Part shown: positions 26,455-33,846 of the stretch, piece by piece
Layout: the number at the start of each line of letters is the position of its first letter
Numbering within the stretch: the first letter of the stretch is position 1
Assembly: GCA_902557585.1 (NCBI GenBank)
Contig: CACEBA010000006.1
Span: 1-33,846 of the forward strand
Length of the DNA: 33,846 nt
DNA from: an uncultured Pelagibacteraceae bacterium
Lineage (GTDB): Bacteria > Pseudomonadota > Alphaproteobacteria > Pelagibacterales > Pelagibacteraceae
Direction: 5' to 3'
Program-made: the position numbers and the translations under genes
Notes under the pieces: generated by a model
Told to the model about the DNA's origin: nothing
What the model saw: the letters and a program-made list of their open reading frames with translations, nothing else
Database searches by the model: none

Positions 26455-26805
26455 CTAATAGCTTATATTTTTAAGAGTAGTTAAATATTCATTGAACTCT
26501 TTAATAAAGGAGTCGCTTGGCTTAATATTCTTAATTCTTTGATCTTTTGAGGTTTTCTCCAAATGAAAGAATCCTTTTTCGCAAGCCTCATTAATAATCA
26601 GAGCTGATTTTGGCCTGGATGTTTTAAACAGTTTAGTTTTTAGCTGTTCAACAGATAATTTCTTATTTTCTTTAAAGGCAGACATTACTAATAACATCAT
26701 ATGATAATGAGAAGGTGATTTTCTAAAAAAATAGTTACTTGAAGTATGAGATTCTCTCATTTGATCTTCCCAAAAATTTAAAAGAGTTTTTTTATCTTTT
26801 GGCAT
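26455..26805 (-). CDS. MarR-like winged-helix transcriptional regulator
   Basis: This 116-residue protein is mostly helical with a probable winged helix: LSVEQLKTKLFKTSRPKSALIINEACEKGFFHLEKTSKDQRIKNIKPSD, residues about 50-98. This reads as helix, turn, recognition helix, then a two-strand wing with basic residues, as in MarR-type regulators for single-locus control. It starts 5 bases after the tdm stop, so it is co-transcribed with tdm and lies before the FAD-GS-GlxBCD genes. A methylated amine, TMAO or a glutamyl intermediate is a plausible ligand; that is inference. Confidence 0.65.
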   Translation of the reverse strand: MPKDKKTLLNFWEDQMRESHTSSNYFFRKSPSHYHMMLLVMSAFKENKKLSVEQLKTKLFKTSRPKSALIINEACEKGFFHLEKTSKDQRIKNIKPSDSFIKEFNEYLTTLKNISY

Positions 26806-26810
26806 TTAAT

Positions 26811-29156
26811 TTATGATTTTACTTTGGACTTAGTGGGATCATAAAAAGGAAATCTAACTACTTTTGCGCGTATTCTTTTTTGGTGACCATCAATTTTTCC
26901 AACTTCAACTTCTGTTCCAATTTCTGAATATTGAACATCTATTCTACACAAAGCTATATTTTTGTTTAATGTTGAGGATAGACATCCACTTGTAATTATT
27001 CCAATTTGAGATCTACCAATATGAACGCAGTCACCATGCCCTGCAATTTCTTTACCATCTAACTCAAGCCCAACAAGTTTTTTTTGAGGATTATTTTTTC
27101 TTTTTATTAATTCATTTTTACCTACAAAATCTTCCGTTTTTGTTTTTAATGGAACTGCAAAACCAATACCTGCTTCAAAAGGATCTTGTTGACCATCAAA
27201 CTCATTACCAAATAAAATTAACCCTGCTTCAATTCTAAGTTTGTCTAAAGCTCCAAATCCTGCAGGTATCAAACCATCTTGTTTACCTGCCTCCATTAAT
27301 TTATCCCAGACCTCAGGAGCATGTTTAGGATGACACCAAATTTCGTAACCTAGCTCACCAGTATAACCAGTTCTAGAAACAATCAATGGTATTCCTTGCA
27401 ACTCTTCTATTCTACATATGCTAAATCTAAACCAACCAAGCTCATCTATGGAAGGTTGAGTTGGAGGTGTAAAAATTATCTTTTTTAAAATTTCTCTACT
27501 TTTTGGACCTTGTAATGAAACATTACTTATTTGGTCTGTTGAATTTTTTATATTTGCATTAAAATTTTTCTTTTTTGCAATTTCTTTTAACCATTCACCA
27601 CCATATTCATCTCCACAAATCCATCTAAAACCGGTCTCACTTAATCTTAAAAGAGTACCGTCGTCAAACATCATTCCATTTTCGTAGCACATTGCAGAAT
27701 AGACTACTTGACCTACCGATAATTTTTTAATGTTTCTTGTAAGTGTATAATTTAATAATTCTTCAGCATCAGGACCAATAATTTCGAATTTTCTTAATGA
27801 AGATAAATCAATTAAAACTGCATCATTTCTACAAGCGTTGTACTCATTAACAAGACCATGTTTTGTGTAATCATTTGGAAGCCAAAAACCTCTAGCATCT
27901 ATAAAGTTTCTTGTTAGTTTTGAAGTTCTCTCATAAAAGCCAGAATTTCTTGTAAGTTTTTTTTCAGAGTCTGTTTTCATCCTGAATGCAAATGATTTAG
28001 TAAATTCTTTTTTCTTGTCATATGTTCTAACAAAAATATTTGTTGGATTCCACGAATTACAAGCATCTATATCACTAGGACATGCTGTTGTTCCAATAGT
28101 TAAATCTTTTAAAGCTCTAAACATGACATAATCGCCAGGACGCGAATATGACTCATCTGAAATAACTGAGTTTAATCCACCTTCAGATGTATTAAAAAAT
28201 AAATTGATTGCGTGCCACCCTTTTTGTTTTTGTAGACCATACTTTGACATACTTTCCGTAAGATTATCAGAACAATTTGCATGGCCAAAATAACCAGCAT
28301 CCTCATAGTACTTTGAAGTACAGGCAAGATTAAAAGTATCATGTTTACCAACGGTATCTCTAATTACTTCTACCAAAGGTTCATGGTCAGTATCATAAAA
28401 TTTAGAAAATAATCCTGGACCTGGAAATGTATTTCCCATGAAAGTTCTAGTTGTTTGCCAATCCAAACCTTTCTCAATTCCTTTTTCTAATTTCCTTGTG
28501 TCAAATGCCACAAAGTCTGAACATTGTCTACCAGTAGGACTTATTACTTGGATGTAATCACCTTCTTTAACTTCATAAGATATGCTACTTGCTTTATTTA
28601 TATTCTCCTCGTACGAAGGCTCAAAGATAGGGTTTGGAATAACATTTAATTCTTTGTCATCAATAATATTTGCTCTTTTAATATAAATAATTAAATCTGT
28701 AGGAGGATTTTGCTTTGTAACATCCATGTCTTGCCCAGGCGCTGCAAATATTGCAAAACATTTATCTTTAGACTTTAAATTAATTTTTTCATCAACTTGT
28801 GTATTAACATCAAATATTATTGAGGATTTTGATTCTGAAATATTTAAGTTTAGTTTTTTAAGTTGATAATTGGTTGCTAGAATACTTTCATCTTTTTTAC
28901 TTAAGATATCTCTAATAAAATTTTTATTATTGTTACTTTTAAGGTTTAAAATACCTACATCTGATTTTCCGTCTTTATTAAAACATATAATTTCACAAAT
29001 TTGATTTCCTTCGTTATTGATAATTTCTATTTCATCATCAGGGAAAATATGAAAAGCAGTTAGACCACCACCATTTACAACATGCCTTTCAACTCCTGGT
29101 GGTAAAATATTAAGTCCTGGATATTTTATTTCTTTACTGATTCCTAACATCATCAA
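26811..29156 (-). CDS. tdm: Trimethylamine N-oxide demethylase (DUF1989 + GcvT-type folate domain)
   Basis: Tdm splits TMAO into dimethylamine and formaldehyde, the one-carbon unit being passed to tetrahydrofolate. This 781-residue protein has the Tdm architecture: an N-terminal segment (about 1-165), a DUF1989 domain (about 180-395) and an aminomethyltransferase/GcvT-like folate domain (about 410-775). Metal ligands in DUF1989 are Cys279, His292, Cys295 and Cys359; their spacing (13, 3, 64) equals that of the zinc ligands I recall for Methylocella Tdm. The motif GTTACPSDIDACN surrounds the last. The start has three consecutive Met, so the exact start is open. It is divergent from tmoX across 107 bases and co-transcribed with the MarR-like gene. 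Confidence 0.88.
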   Translation of the reverse strand: MMMLGISKEIKYPGLNILPPGVERHVVNGGGLTAFHIFPDDEIEIINNEGNQICEIICFNKDGKSDVGILNLKSNNNKNFIRDILSKKDESILATNYQLKKLNLNISESKSSIIFDVNTQVDEKINLKSKDKCFAIFAAPGQDMDVTKQNPPTDLIIYIKRANIIDDKELNVIPNPIFEPSYEENINKASSISYEVKEGDYIQVISPTGRQCSDFVAFDTRKLEKGIEKGLDWQTTRTFMGNTFPGPGLFSKFYDTDHEPLVEVIRDTVGKHDTFNLACTSKYYEDAGYFGHANCSDNLTESMSKYGLQKQKGWHAINLFFNTSEGGLNSVISDESYSRPGDYVMFRALKDLTIGTTACPSDIDACNSWNPTNIFVRTYDKKKEFTKSFAFRMKTDSEKKLTRNSGFYERTSKLTRNFIDARGFWLPNDYTKHGLVNEYNACRNDAVLIDLSSLRKFEIIGPDAEELLNYTLTRNIKKLSVGQVVYSAMCYENGMMFDDGTLLRLSETGFRWICGDEYGGEWLKEIAKKKNFNANIKNSTDQISNVSLQGPKSREILKKIIFTPPTQPSIDELGWFRFSICRIEELQGIPLIVSRTGYTGELGYEIWCHPKHAPEVWDKLMEAGKQDGLIPAGFGALDKLRIEAGLILFGNEFDGQQDPFEAGIGFAVPLKTKTEDFVGKNELIKRKNNPQKKLVGLELDGKEIAGHGDCVHIGRSQIGIITSGCLSSTLNKNIALCRIDVQYSEIGTEVEVGKIDGHQKRIRAKVVRFPFYDPTKSKVKS

Positions 29157-29185
29157 TGTTTTATTATTATTTTTATTGTGACCAT

Positions 29186-29191
29186 ATTATA
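29186..29191 (-). promoter_or_regulatory. Possible -10 box for tdm
   Basis: The minus strand reads TATAAT here, 30 bases before the tdm start, in the divergent tdm-tmoX region. No good -35 box lies at the usual distance, so an activator may be needed. It lies within 12 bases of the tmoX -35 element, so the two promoters are close enough to be regulated together. Confidence 0.45.
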
Positions 29192-29202
29192 CTGAAAACG
29201 AG

Positions 29203-29231
29203 TTGACTATACCTTTAAATCGGAACATACT
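29203..29231 (+). promoter_or_regulatory. Probable sigma-70 promoter for tmoX
   Basis: TTGACT at 29203-29208 and CATACT at 29226-29231 are separated by 17 bases and lie about 33 bases before the tmoX ATG. The -35 box is one base from consensus and the -10 two bases. An AGGGG ribosome-binding site follows near 29254-29258. Confidence 0.55.
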
Positions 29232-29263
29232 TTGAAATTAATATTAATAATCGAGGGGAAAAA

Positions 29264-30217
29264 ATGAAAAAAATAATATCATTATTGTCTGCTCTTGTAA
29301 TTTCTGTGGTAAGTTTTGCAGGAATTTCTAACGCTGCAGATAGCAAAAAACCCATCGTAATCCCAACTCATAACTGGTCAAGTCAAATTGTAATGGCTTA
29401 TGTTATTGGTGGAATTTTCGAAAGCATGGGTAACAATGTTAAATATGTAAATGCTGACTCACAAGCAGTTTACGAGTCAATTAGAATTGGAGATGTAACT
29501 ATATCTCACGAAGTGTGGGAATCTGCATTTGGTAAATCATTCACAACTGCTTTAGATAAAGGTGGTTTGATAGATATGGGTGATCATGAAGCAAGAACAC
29601 TTGAAGATATGGGGTATCCAAACTGGGTTACAGACAAAGGATTATGCCCTGGTTTACCAGACTGGACTGCTTTAAAAAATCCTGACTGTGCTAAAAACTT
29701 TACAACACCTGATTCTCCAAATGGAAAAGGAAGAATGTTAGAAGGTCCACAAACTTGGCATGGTGATTTAATACCACAAAGGGTTGATGCTTTAGGTTTA
29801 GGCGATCTTTGGTGGGTTAAATTTGCTGGAAGTGCAGATGCGCTTTGGGCTGAATTAGCAGCTGCTGAAAAAGAAGGAAGAGGAACAATAATTTTCAATT
29901 GGACACCAAATTTTACTGATGGTGCTGGTTTTACATTTATTGATTTTCCTCCATATACAGCAGGTTGCAGACCAGAAGATGGTGGAGATGGAAAATGTGG
30001 TTCTCCAGATGGCTATCTGAAAAAAGCAGCACATGAGGATTTTCCAAAAACTCATCCAAATGCAGCTAAAGTGTTTAAAAAAATGTCATTTTCTACAAGT
30101 CAAATTGGAGCAATGGCAGCTTTAGTTGATCTGGATAAGATGACTCATGAAGATGCAGCTAAAAAATGGTTAGCCGATAATAAGAAAGTGTGGGAAGAAT
30201 TTACACACGATCATTAA
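29264..30217 (+). CDS. tmoX: Periplasmic TMAO/betaine-type substrate-binding protein
   Basis: This is a 317-residue OpuAC/ProX-family binding protein of an ABC importer. A signal peptide covers about 1-24 (cleavage after GISNA). Quaternary-amine-binding proteins use an aromatic box, and conserved-looking Trp residues occur at 38, 85, 165, 183-184 and 213. Two Cys pairs (128/141 and in the AGCRPEDGGDGKCG loop) could form disulfides in the periplasm. Divergent placement next to tdm favours TMAO (TmoX) over glycine betaine or proline. It has its own promoter, a strong AGGGG ribosome-binding site and an immediate terminator, so the binding protein is expressed separately from the permease and ATPase genes downstream. 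Confidence 0.8.
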   Translation: MKKIISLLSALVISVVSFAGISNAADSKKPIVIPTHNWSSQIVMAYVIGGIFESMGNNVKYVNADSQAVYESIRIGDVTISHEVWESAFGKSFTTALDKGGLIDMGDHEARTLEDMGYPNWVTDKGLCPGLPDWTALKNPDCAKNFTTPDSPNGKGRMLEGPQTWHGDLIPQRVDALGLGDLWWVKFAGSADALWAELAAAEKEGRGTIIFNWTPNFTDGAGFTFIDFPPYTAGCRPEDGGDGKCGSPDGYLKKAAHEDFPKTHPNAAKVFKKMSFSTSQIGAMAALVDLDKMTHEDAAKKWLADNKKVWEEFTHDH

Positions 30218-30238
30218 GGTTAAAAATATAAAACTTAT

Positions 30239-30275
30239 AAATCCCTCCCAACTGTGTTGGGAGGGATTTTTTTTT
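30239..30275 (+). terminator. Strong rho-independent terminator after tmoX
   Basis: A perfect 12-base-pair stem, ATCCCTCCCAAC (30241-30252) with GTTGGGAGGGAT (30256-30267), closes a 3-base TGT loop and is followed by eight T. It lies 23 bases past the tmoX stop and separates tmoX from the MORN gene. Confidence 0.95.
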
Positions 30276-30301
30276 ATTTAATTTTTGTATAAAATAAACT
30301 C

Positions 30302-30679
30302 ATGAAAAAAATATTTTTATATTTAATTTTAACTTTTTTTATCATTACATCAGCTTTTGCTAGAAGTACTGGATGTAAAGAGGGAAATTGTGAAAATGGA
30401 TATGGCAAATGGGTTTATACAGATAAAACAACTTATGAAGGAGAGTGGGTTGCAACAAAAAAGGAAGGTAAGGGAGTAGAAACTTGGCCTAATGGGTATA
30501 TCTATAAAGGTGAATTTAAAAATAGTGTGTGGAGTGGACAGGGTATCTTGATATTCCCTGATGGTTCTACCTACGATGGTGAGTGGGCCAATGGTTTTAT
30601 GAATGGTCAAGGAACATTTACTTGGGCGGATGGAAAACAAAAGTCAGGTAATTGGAAAAATGGAAAATTACAAGAATAA
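30302..30679 (+). CDS. Secreted MORN-repeat protein
   Basis: This 125-residue protein has a signal peptide (about 1-20, cleavage after SAFA) and then four MORN-type repeats of about 23 residues with YEGEW, YKGEF, YDGEW and SGNW cores and Gly-x-Gly turns. Bacterial MORN proteins are usually periplasmic or surface-associated and their functions are poorly defined. It lies between the tmoX terminator and the transporter ATPase gene, and its stop overlaps the next start (TAATG). No direct role in TMAO uptake can be read from the sequence. Confidence 0.75.
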   Translation: MKKIFLYLILTFFIITSAFARSTGCKEGNCENGYGKWVYTDKTTYEGEWVATKKEGKGVETWPNGYIYKGEFKNSVWSGQGILIFPDGSTYDGEWANGFMNGQGTFTWADGKQKSGNWKNGKLQE

Positions 30680-31230
30680 TGTCTCAAGAAAATTATTTTA
30701 ATAAATTTAAGGAATTACCAGAGCCGGTTAGACAGTTTTGTGGATTGATAATAATTACTTCAATCATCATTTTATCTTTTGTTATTTTAAACAATATTTT
30801 TGGAGAAGGTGATGATTTAGTAAAAAGAATGAAAATAGAAGAAGAGAGAATTGCAGAAGAAAGAAAATTAAATGAATTAATATCAAGTCTACCTTCTGGA
30901 ATTTTAGTTGCTTTTGATGGAACTGATCATCATAGACTATCTATTGATGTTTATGAAAAAGTCTGTAAAGCAACAAAACTTATTCCTCAAAGAGCGATAA
31001 TGGGGGCCAATTTCCTCAATTTTAGAGCGCATGAAATTTATACAATTAATGGCAACAAAATTGATGAAACATTTGTTGAATGGGATGAAGAAAAAAATAA
31101 ATGTTTTGCAGGTTTCACAGTTAGTGGGAATAATGTTGGAGTAAATGAAGAAATTAAAGTAAGTGGGGAGGCATTAAGTTTTTTAAGCACTGGTATTGAT
31201 ACTAGAATTTATTATATCAAAAATTTTTAA
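30679..31230 (+). CDS. Single-pass membrane protein of unknown function
   Basis: This protein has 183 residues from the ATG at 30679. The frame is open to an ATG at 30652, but the 30679 start overlaps the MORN gene stop as TAATG and puts no extra residues before the charged N-terminus. Residues about 18-37 form a hydrophobic helix (FCGLIIITSIIILSFVILNNIF), followed by a Glu/Lys/Arg-rich helix that may be a short coiled coil and then a predicted periplasmic beta-rich domain with two Cys. I do not recognise a family. It is translationally coupled to the MORN gene, so the two probably act together. Confidence 0.65.
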   Translation: MSQENYFNKFKELPEPVRQFCGLIIITSIIILSFVILNNIFGEGDDLVKRMKIEEERIAEERKLNELISSLPSGILVAFDGTDHHRLSIDVYEKVCKATKLIPQRAIMGANFLNFRAHEIYTINGNKIDETFVEWDEEKNKCFAGFTVSGNNVGVNEEIKVSGEALSFLSTGIDTRIYYIKNF

Positions 31231-31296
31231 TTAGGGAGAAACGATTATTATATACATATTAATTCTACAAAATTTCGTATAACTTAATAATAATTT

Positions 31297-32328
31297 ATGT
31301 CTGATACAGTTATTAAATGTGAATCTGTTTACAAAATTTTTGGAGAAAACGCCAAAAAAATGCTTCAAGAAGCTAATGGGAACGTAGACGCAAAAACTTT
31401 TCAAGAAAATGGATGTATAGTTGGAGTTAATAATGCTTCCTTTGAAGTAGCAAAGGGAGAAATGTTGGTTGTTATGGGTTTATCTGGATCAGGTAAATCA
31501 ACATTACTTAGATGTATTTCAAGATTAACAGATGCAACAGGAGGAAAGATTTTTATAGAGGGTCAAGATTTATTGGAGCTAAACAACAAAGAACTTATTG
31601 ATCTTAGAAGGAATAAAATGGGAATGGTTTTTCAAAGCTTTGCGTTGTTACCGCACAAAACTGTAGTTGAAAATATAGCATTTCCACTACAGATTAAGGG
31701 AATTAGTACTAACGATAGCATTAGCAAGGCAATGGATATGGTTAAGTTAGTTGGGTTAGATGGAAGGGAAAACTATTTTCCAAGAGAACTTTCAGGTGGA
31801 CAACAGCAAAGAGTAGGTATTGCAAGATCTTTAGCCGTTGAACCAGATATTTGGTTTTTAGATGAACCTTTTTCAGCATTAGATCCCTTGATCCGAAAAG
31901 AAATGCAGGATGAATTTTTAAGACTTCAAGACAAATTACAAAAAACTATAATGTTCATTACTCATGATTTTGATGAAGCTTTAAAGCTAGCTGATCGAAT
32001 AGCAATTATGAAGGATGGTATTATTGAACAGTTAGATACACCCGCTAAAATAGTTTTAAATCCTGCAACTGAATATGTAAGAAAATTCACTGAAGAAGTC
32101 CCAAGGGAAAAAGTTTTATTAATTGAAGATGTAATGGACCAATCCACCAGTGATAAATTAGGAGATTTAAGAGTTTCAAAAGATGAGATTATCGAGAATG
32201 TTGCTGAAAAAATTCTGACTCAAGAAAAAACTGTAGGAGTTATAGATAAGAACAATAACATTGTAGGCTCAATTAATCCCACAAAGATAATTAATACAGT
32301 TTTTGGTGGAAGGAAAAATGGAAACTAA
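31297..32328 (+). CDS. tmoV: ABC transporter ATPase for TMAO/betaine uptake
   Basis: This 343-residue ATPase is of the ProV/OpuAA type. Walker A is GLSGSGKST at 61-69, the signature LSGGQQQRVGIARSLA is near 165, Walker B is WFLDEPFSALDP near 187, and the switch His is in FITHDFDEAL near 223. A roughly 25-residue insertion before the P-loop and a C-terminal single CBS-like segment (about 275-335) match the betaine/TMAO importer ATPases. The stop is 3 bases before the permease start. The 66-base gap upstream contains no clear promoter or ribosome-binding site. Confidence 0.85.
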   Translation: MSDTVIKCESVYKIFGENAKKMLQEANGNVDAKTFQENGCIVGVNNASFEVAKGEMLVVMGLSGSGKSTLLRCISRLTDATGGKIFIEGQDLLELNNKELIDLRRNKMGMVFQSFALLPHKTVVENIAFPLQIKGISTNDSISKAMDMVKLVGLDGRENYFPRELSGGQQQRVGIARSLAVEPDIWFLDEPFSALDPLIRKEMQDEFLRLQDKLQKTIMFITHDFDEALKLADRIAIMKDGIIEQLDTPAKIVLNPATEYVRKFTEEVPREKVLLIEDVMDQSTSDKLGDLRVSKDEIIENVAEKILTQEKTVGVIDKNNNIVGSINPTKIINTVFGGRKNGN

Positions 32329-32331
32329 GTT

Positions 32332-33846
32332 ATGGAATTTTTAAAAAAAAATCCAAAAATATTTCAATGGTTATTTTTATTAATTATTTTTTTTGCATTA
32401 TGTTTTGCAATCGAAGTTCCCGAAACATATAAATTTATAAGAGGTCAGGCAGAGTTTGTTAAAGACCCCAATCAAAGCACCTTTGTTTTTGCTGGCAAAG
32501 AGGTAAGGTATTATGCTTTTGATGTCTTTTGGAGATTACCTCCATTACTTGGATGGTTACCAATTTGGATAAATGACTCATTATTTTTCCTAATGAATGA
32601 CTGGATGCCAATGGAGTTTTGGAATGAAGATACTCAAGAATTTAAAACACGACCACTTCTCTTACAAATAAGTAGAAATTTAACTGCATTTATGACCTTT
32701 ATAATTGAGTTAATTAGAGAAATTTTATTGGGTGGATTAGAAACTATTGTTGCATTTACAAGTTGGGATTTTATTGATGCTAATCCATGGGCTGAATTAC
32801 CAGGTTTACCATGGACTATTGTTGCTGCAGGAGCAACAATATTATCTTATAAATTAAGTGGTAAAGGTTTAGCCATTTTCGCTGGATTAACAATGGTTTA
32901 CATTTCTATTTTTGGTCAGTGGAAACCATCGATGCAAACTTTATCATTTATATTAGTTGCTGCGCCACTATCGTTTATTTTTGGTTTGGGACTAGGTATA
33001 TCTGCATTTAAGAGCAAAAGAGTTGAAAAAGCTTTATACCCAATACTTTTAGTAATGCAGACTATGCCACAATATGCAGTTCTTGTTCCTGCACTAGTTT
33101 TATTTGGAGTTGGTGATCATGCAGCCGTGATTATTACTATGATAGTTGCCATTCCACCAATGATATTATTAACTTTACTAGGATTAAGAGCAATACCTCC
33201 TGAAGTAATTGAAGCTGGTAGGATGAGTGGATGTAATAACTGGCAACTAATGTTTAAAGTATTAATTCCTACAGCTAGAAGAGACATATTGATTGGAGTT
33301 AACCAAGTGATAATGGTTTGTTTTTCAATGGCAGTTATCTCAGCTTTTATTGGAGCGAAGGGATTAGGTTTTAATTTGTTATTGGCACTTAATCAGCTCA
33401 ATATTGGATTAGCTTTAGAAGCAGGTTTATGTATTAGTTTGATTGCAATATTATTGGATAAAATGTCTTTGGCTTGGGCAAATAAACAAACAGACTATTT
33501 TGGTAATCTTACATTCAGAAATAAAAATGTAATAGTTCTTGGAAGCAGTTATTCAGCTGAAGATGTTGCGCTGCAATGTAATAAATATGGAGCTAAAAGT
33601 GTGACTATTGGATATAGAAATAATGCAATGGGTTTCAAATGGCCGAAAGGAATGAAGGAAGTTCATTATTTAGACAGACTTGAAGGTAGAAAGGCAATTT
33701 TTAAAGATGGCACCGAACAAGATGCTGATGTTATTATTTTATGTACTGGTTATCTTCATCATTTTCCGTTCTTAAACGAGGATTTGCAGTTAAAAACGCA
33801 TAACAGATTGTATCCCCCTAAATTATACAAAGGTGTTATTTGGCAA
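32332..33846 (+). CDS. tmoW: TMAO/betaine permease TmoW reading into a Tmm-like monooxygenase half (right end cut)
   Basis: An open frame of 505 codons runs off the window. Residues 1-390 form an ABC permease of the ProW type: one N-terminal transmembrane helix, a large extracytoplasmic region about 35-115, then further helices with the permease coupling loop EVIEAGRMSGCNNWQLMFKVLIP near 303-325. At about residues 393-400 (33505-33535) it passes in frame into sequence matching the C-terminal half of trimethylamine monooxygenase: the NADPH Rossmann motif VIVLGSSYSAEDVA and ILCTGYLHHFPFL. The N-terminal FAD-binding half of the monooxygenase is absent. Either a deletion fusion or an assembly join; the permease call is secure, the fusion is not. 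Confidence 0.75.
   Translation, partial: MEFLKKNPKIFQWLFLLIIFFALCFAIEVPETYKFIRGQAEFVKDPNQSTFVFAGKEVRYYAFDVFWRLPPLLGWLPIWINDSLFFLMNDWMPMEFWNEDTQEFKTRPLLLQISRNLTAFMTFIIELIREILLGGLETIVAFTSWDFIDANPWAELPGLPWTIVAAGATILSYKLSGKGLAIFAGLTMVYISIFGQWKPSMQTLSFILVAAPLSFIFGLGLGISAFKSKRVEKALYPILLVMQTMPQYAVLVPALVLFGVGDHAAVIITMIVAIPPMILLTLLGLRAIPPEVIEAGRMSGCNNWQLMFKVLIPTARRDILIGVNQVIMVCFSMAVISAFIGAKGLGFNLLLALNQLNIGLALEAGLCISLIAILLDKMSLAWANKQTDYFGNLTFRNKNVIVLGSSYSAEDVALQCNKYGAKSVTIGYRNNAMGFKWPKGMKEVHYLDRLEGRKAIFKDGTEQDADVIILCTGYLHHFPFLNEDLQLKTHNRLYPPKLYKGVIWQ
33517..33846 (+). pseudogene. tmm: C-terminal fragment of Tmm-like flavin monooxygenase
   Basis: This segment is in frame with the permease and is listed separately because it is a different protein family. 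It carries the GSSYSAEDV NADPH-binding motif (residues 404-412 of the joint frame) and the FMO-family motif ILCTGY followed by HHFPFL near 461-470, as in bacterial trimethylamine monooxygenase. It lacks the upstream GxGxxG FAD site and the FMO identifying motif, so it cannot act as a monooxygenase alone. Tmm oxidises trimethylamine to TMAO, so its content fits the island; its broken state is the anomaly. Confidence 0.7.

Noticed and set aside
26811..29156. Glycine-cleavage T protein (gcvT)
   Set aside because: The GcvT domain is fused behind a DUF1989 domain with Tdm-like Cys/His ligands and lies next to a TMAO/betaine-type transporter, so Tdm fits better.
29157..29263. Glycine riboswitch or other RNA leader before tdm, suggested by its GcvT domain
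   Set aside because: Only 107 bases are shared by two divergent promoters, and I see no paired aptamer-like structure.
30350..30640. 96-codon minus-strand reading frame
   Set aside because: Antisense shadow of the MORN repeats, with no ribosome-binding site or family resemblance.
30380..30670. Tandem DNA repeat or CRISPR-like array
   Set aside because: The periodicity is at protein level (MORN repeats) and the DNA units are not near-identical.
31231..31296. Promoter for tmoV in the 66-base gap
   Set aside because: A TATAAC-like box exists near 31278, but no -35 element is at a suitable distance and the region is uniformly AT-rich.

Overview
The window is AT-rich, gene-dense, and has almost no intergenic space. 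Protein sequences and gene content point to a SAR11 (Pelagibacterales) alphaproteobacterium. Genes often overlap by 1-13 bases, and no stretch over about 130 bases lacks a gene. I see no tRNA, rRNA, CRISPR array, insertion sequence or phage gene.

The left part (1-11024) is mostly housekeeping. It begins with a left-truncated agmatinase-family hydrolase and an aldehyde dehydrogenase, with an M20 (ArgE-like) deacylase on the opposite strand. A tightly packed plus-strand run follows: csaA, a LysE-type exporter, aconitase acnA, a YfgM-like membrane protein, bamB, a cupin-like protein, zapE and yjbQ.

The right part (about 11030-33846) is a methylated-amine island. The minus-strand genes, in transcription order, are: TMAO demethylase tdm (DUF1989 plus GcvT-type folate domain), a MarR-like regulator, a stand-alone FAD amine dehydrogenase, a glutamine-synthetase-like ligase, a three-gene split glutamate-synthase-like set, a small basic protein, an Amt transporter with a small membrane protein, a terminator, and a 50-residue membrane ORF. 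A second split glutamate-synthase-like set plus a GS-like ligase comes next and looks like canonical mgsABC-gmaS. The series ends with a diaminopropionate ammonia-lyase-like enzyme and a photolyase. On the plus strand, divergent from tdm, is a TMAO-type (betaine-family) ABC transporter, tmoX ... tmoV-tmoW, interrupted by a MORN-repeat gene and a membrane protein gene.

As a pathway: TmoXVW imports TMAO, and Tdm converts it to dimethylamine plus a one-carbon unit. GmaS and MgsABC turn monomethylamine into N-methylglutamate. The dimethylamine step is not covered by any recognised enzyme here. The most interesting inference is that the second, unassigned module (FAD dehydrogenase, GS-like ligase, GlxBCD-like set, 136-residue protein), placed directly after tdm, handles dimethylamine or another secondary amine by a parallel glutamylation route.

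At the right edge the tmoW permease reads in frame into the C-terminal half of a trimethylamine monooxygenase (Tmm)-like flavoprotein. This is either a natural deletion fusion or an assembly chimera, and it needs checking before anything is built on it.
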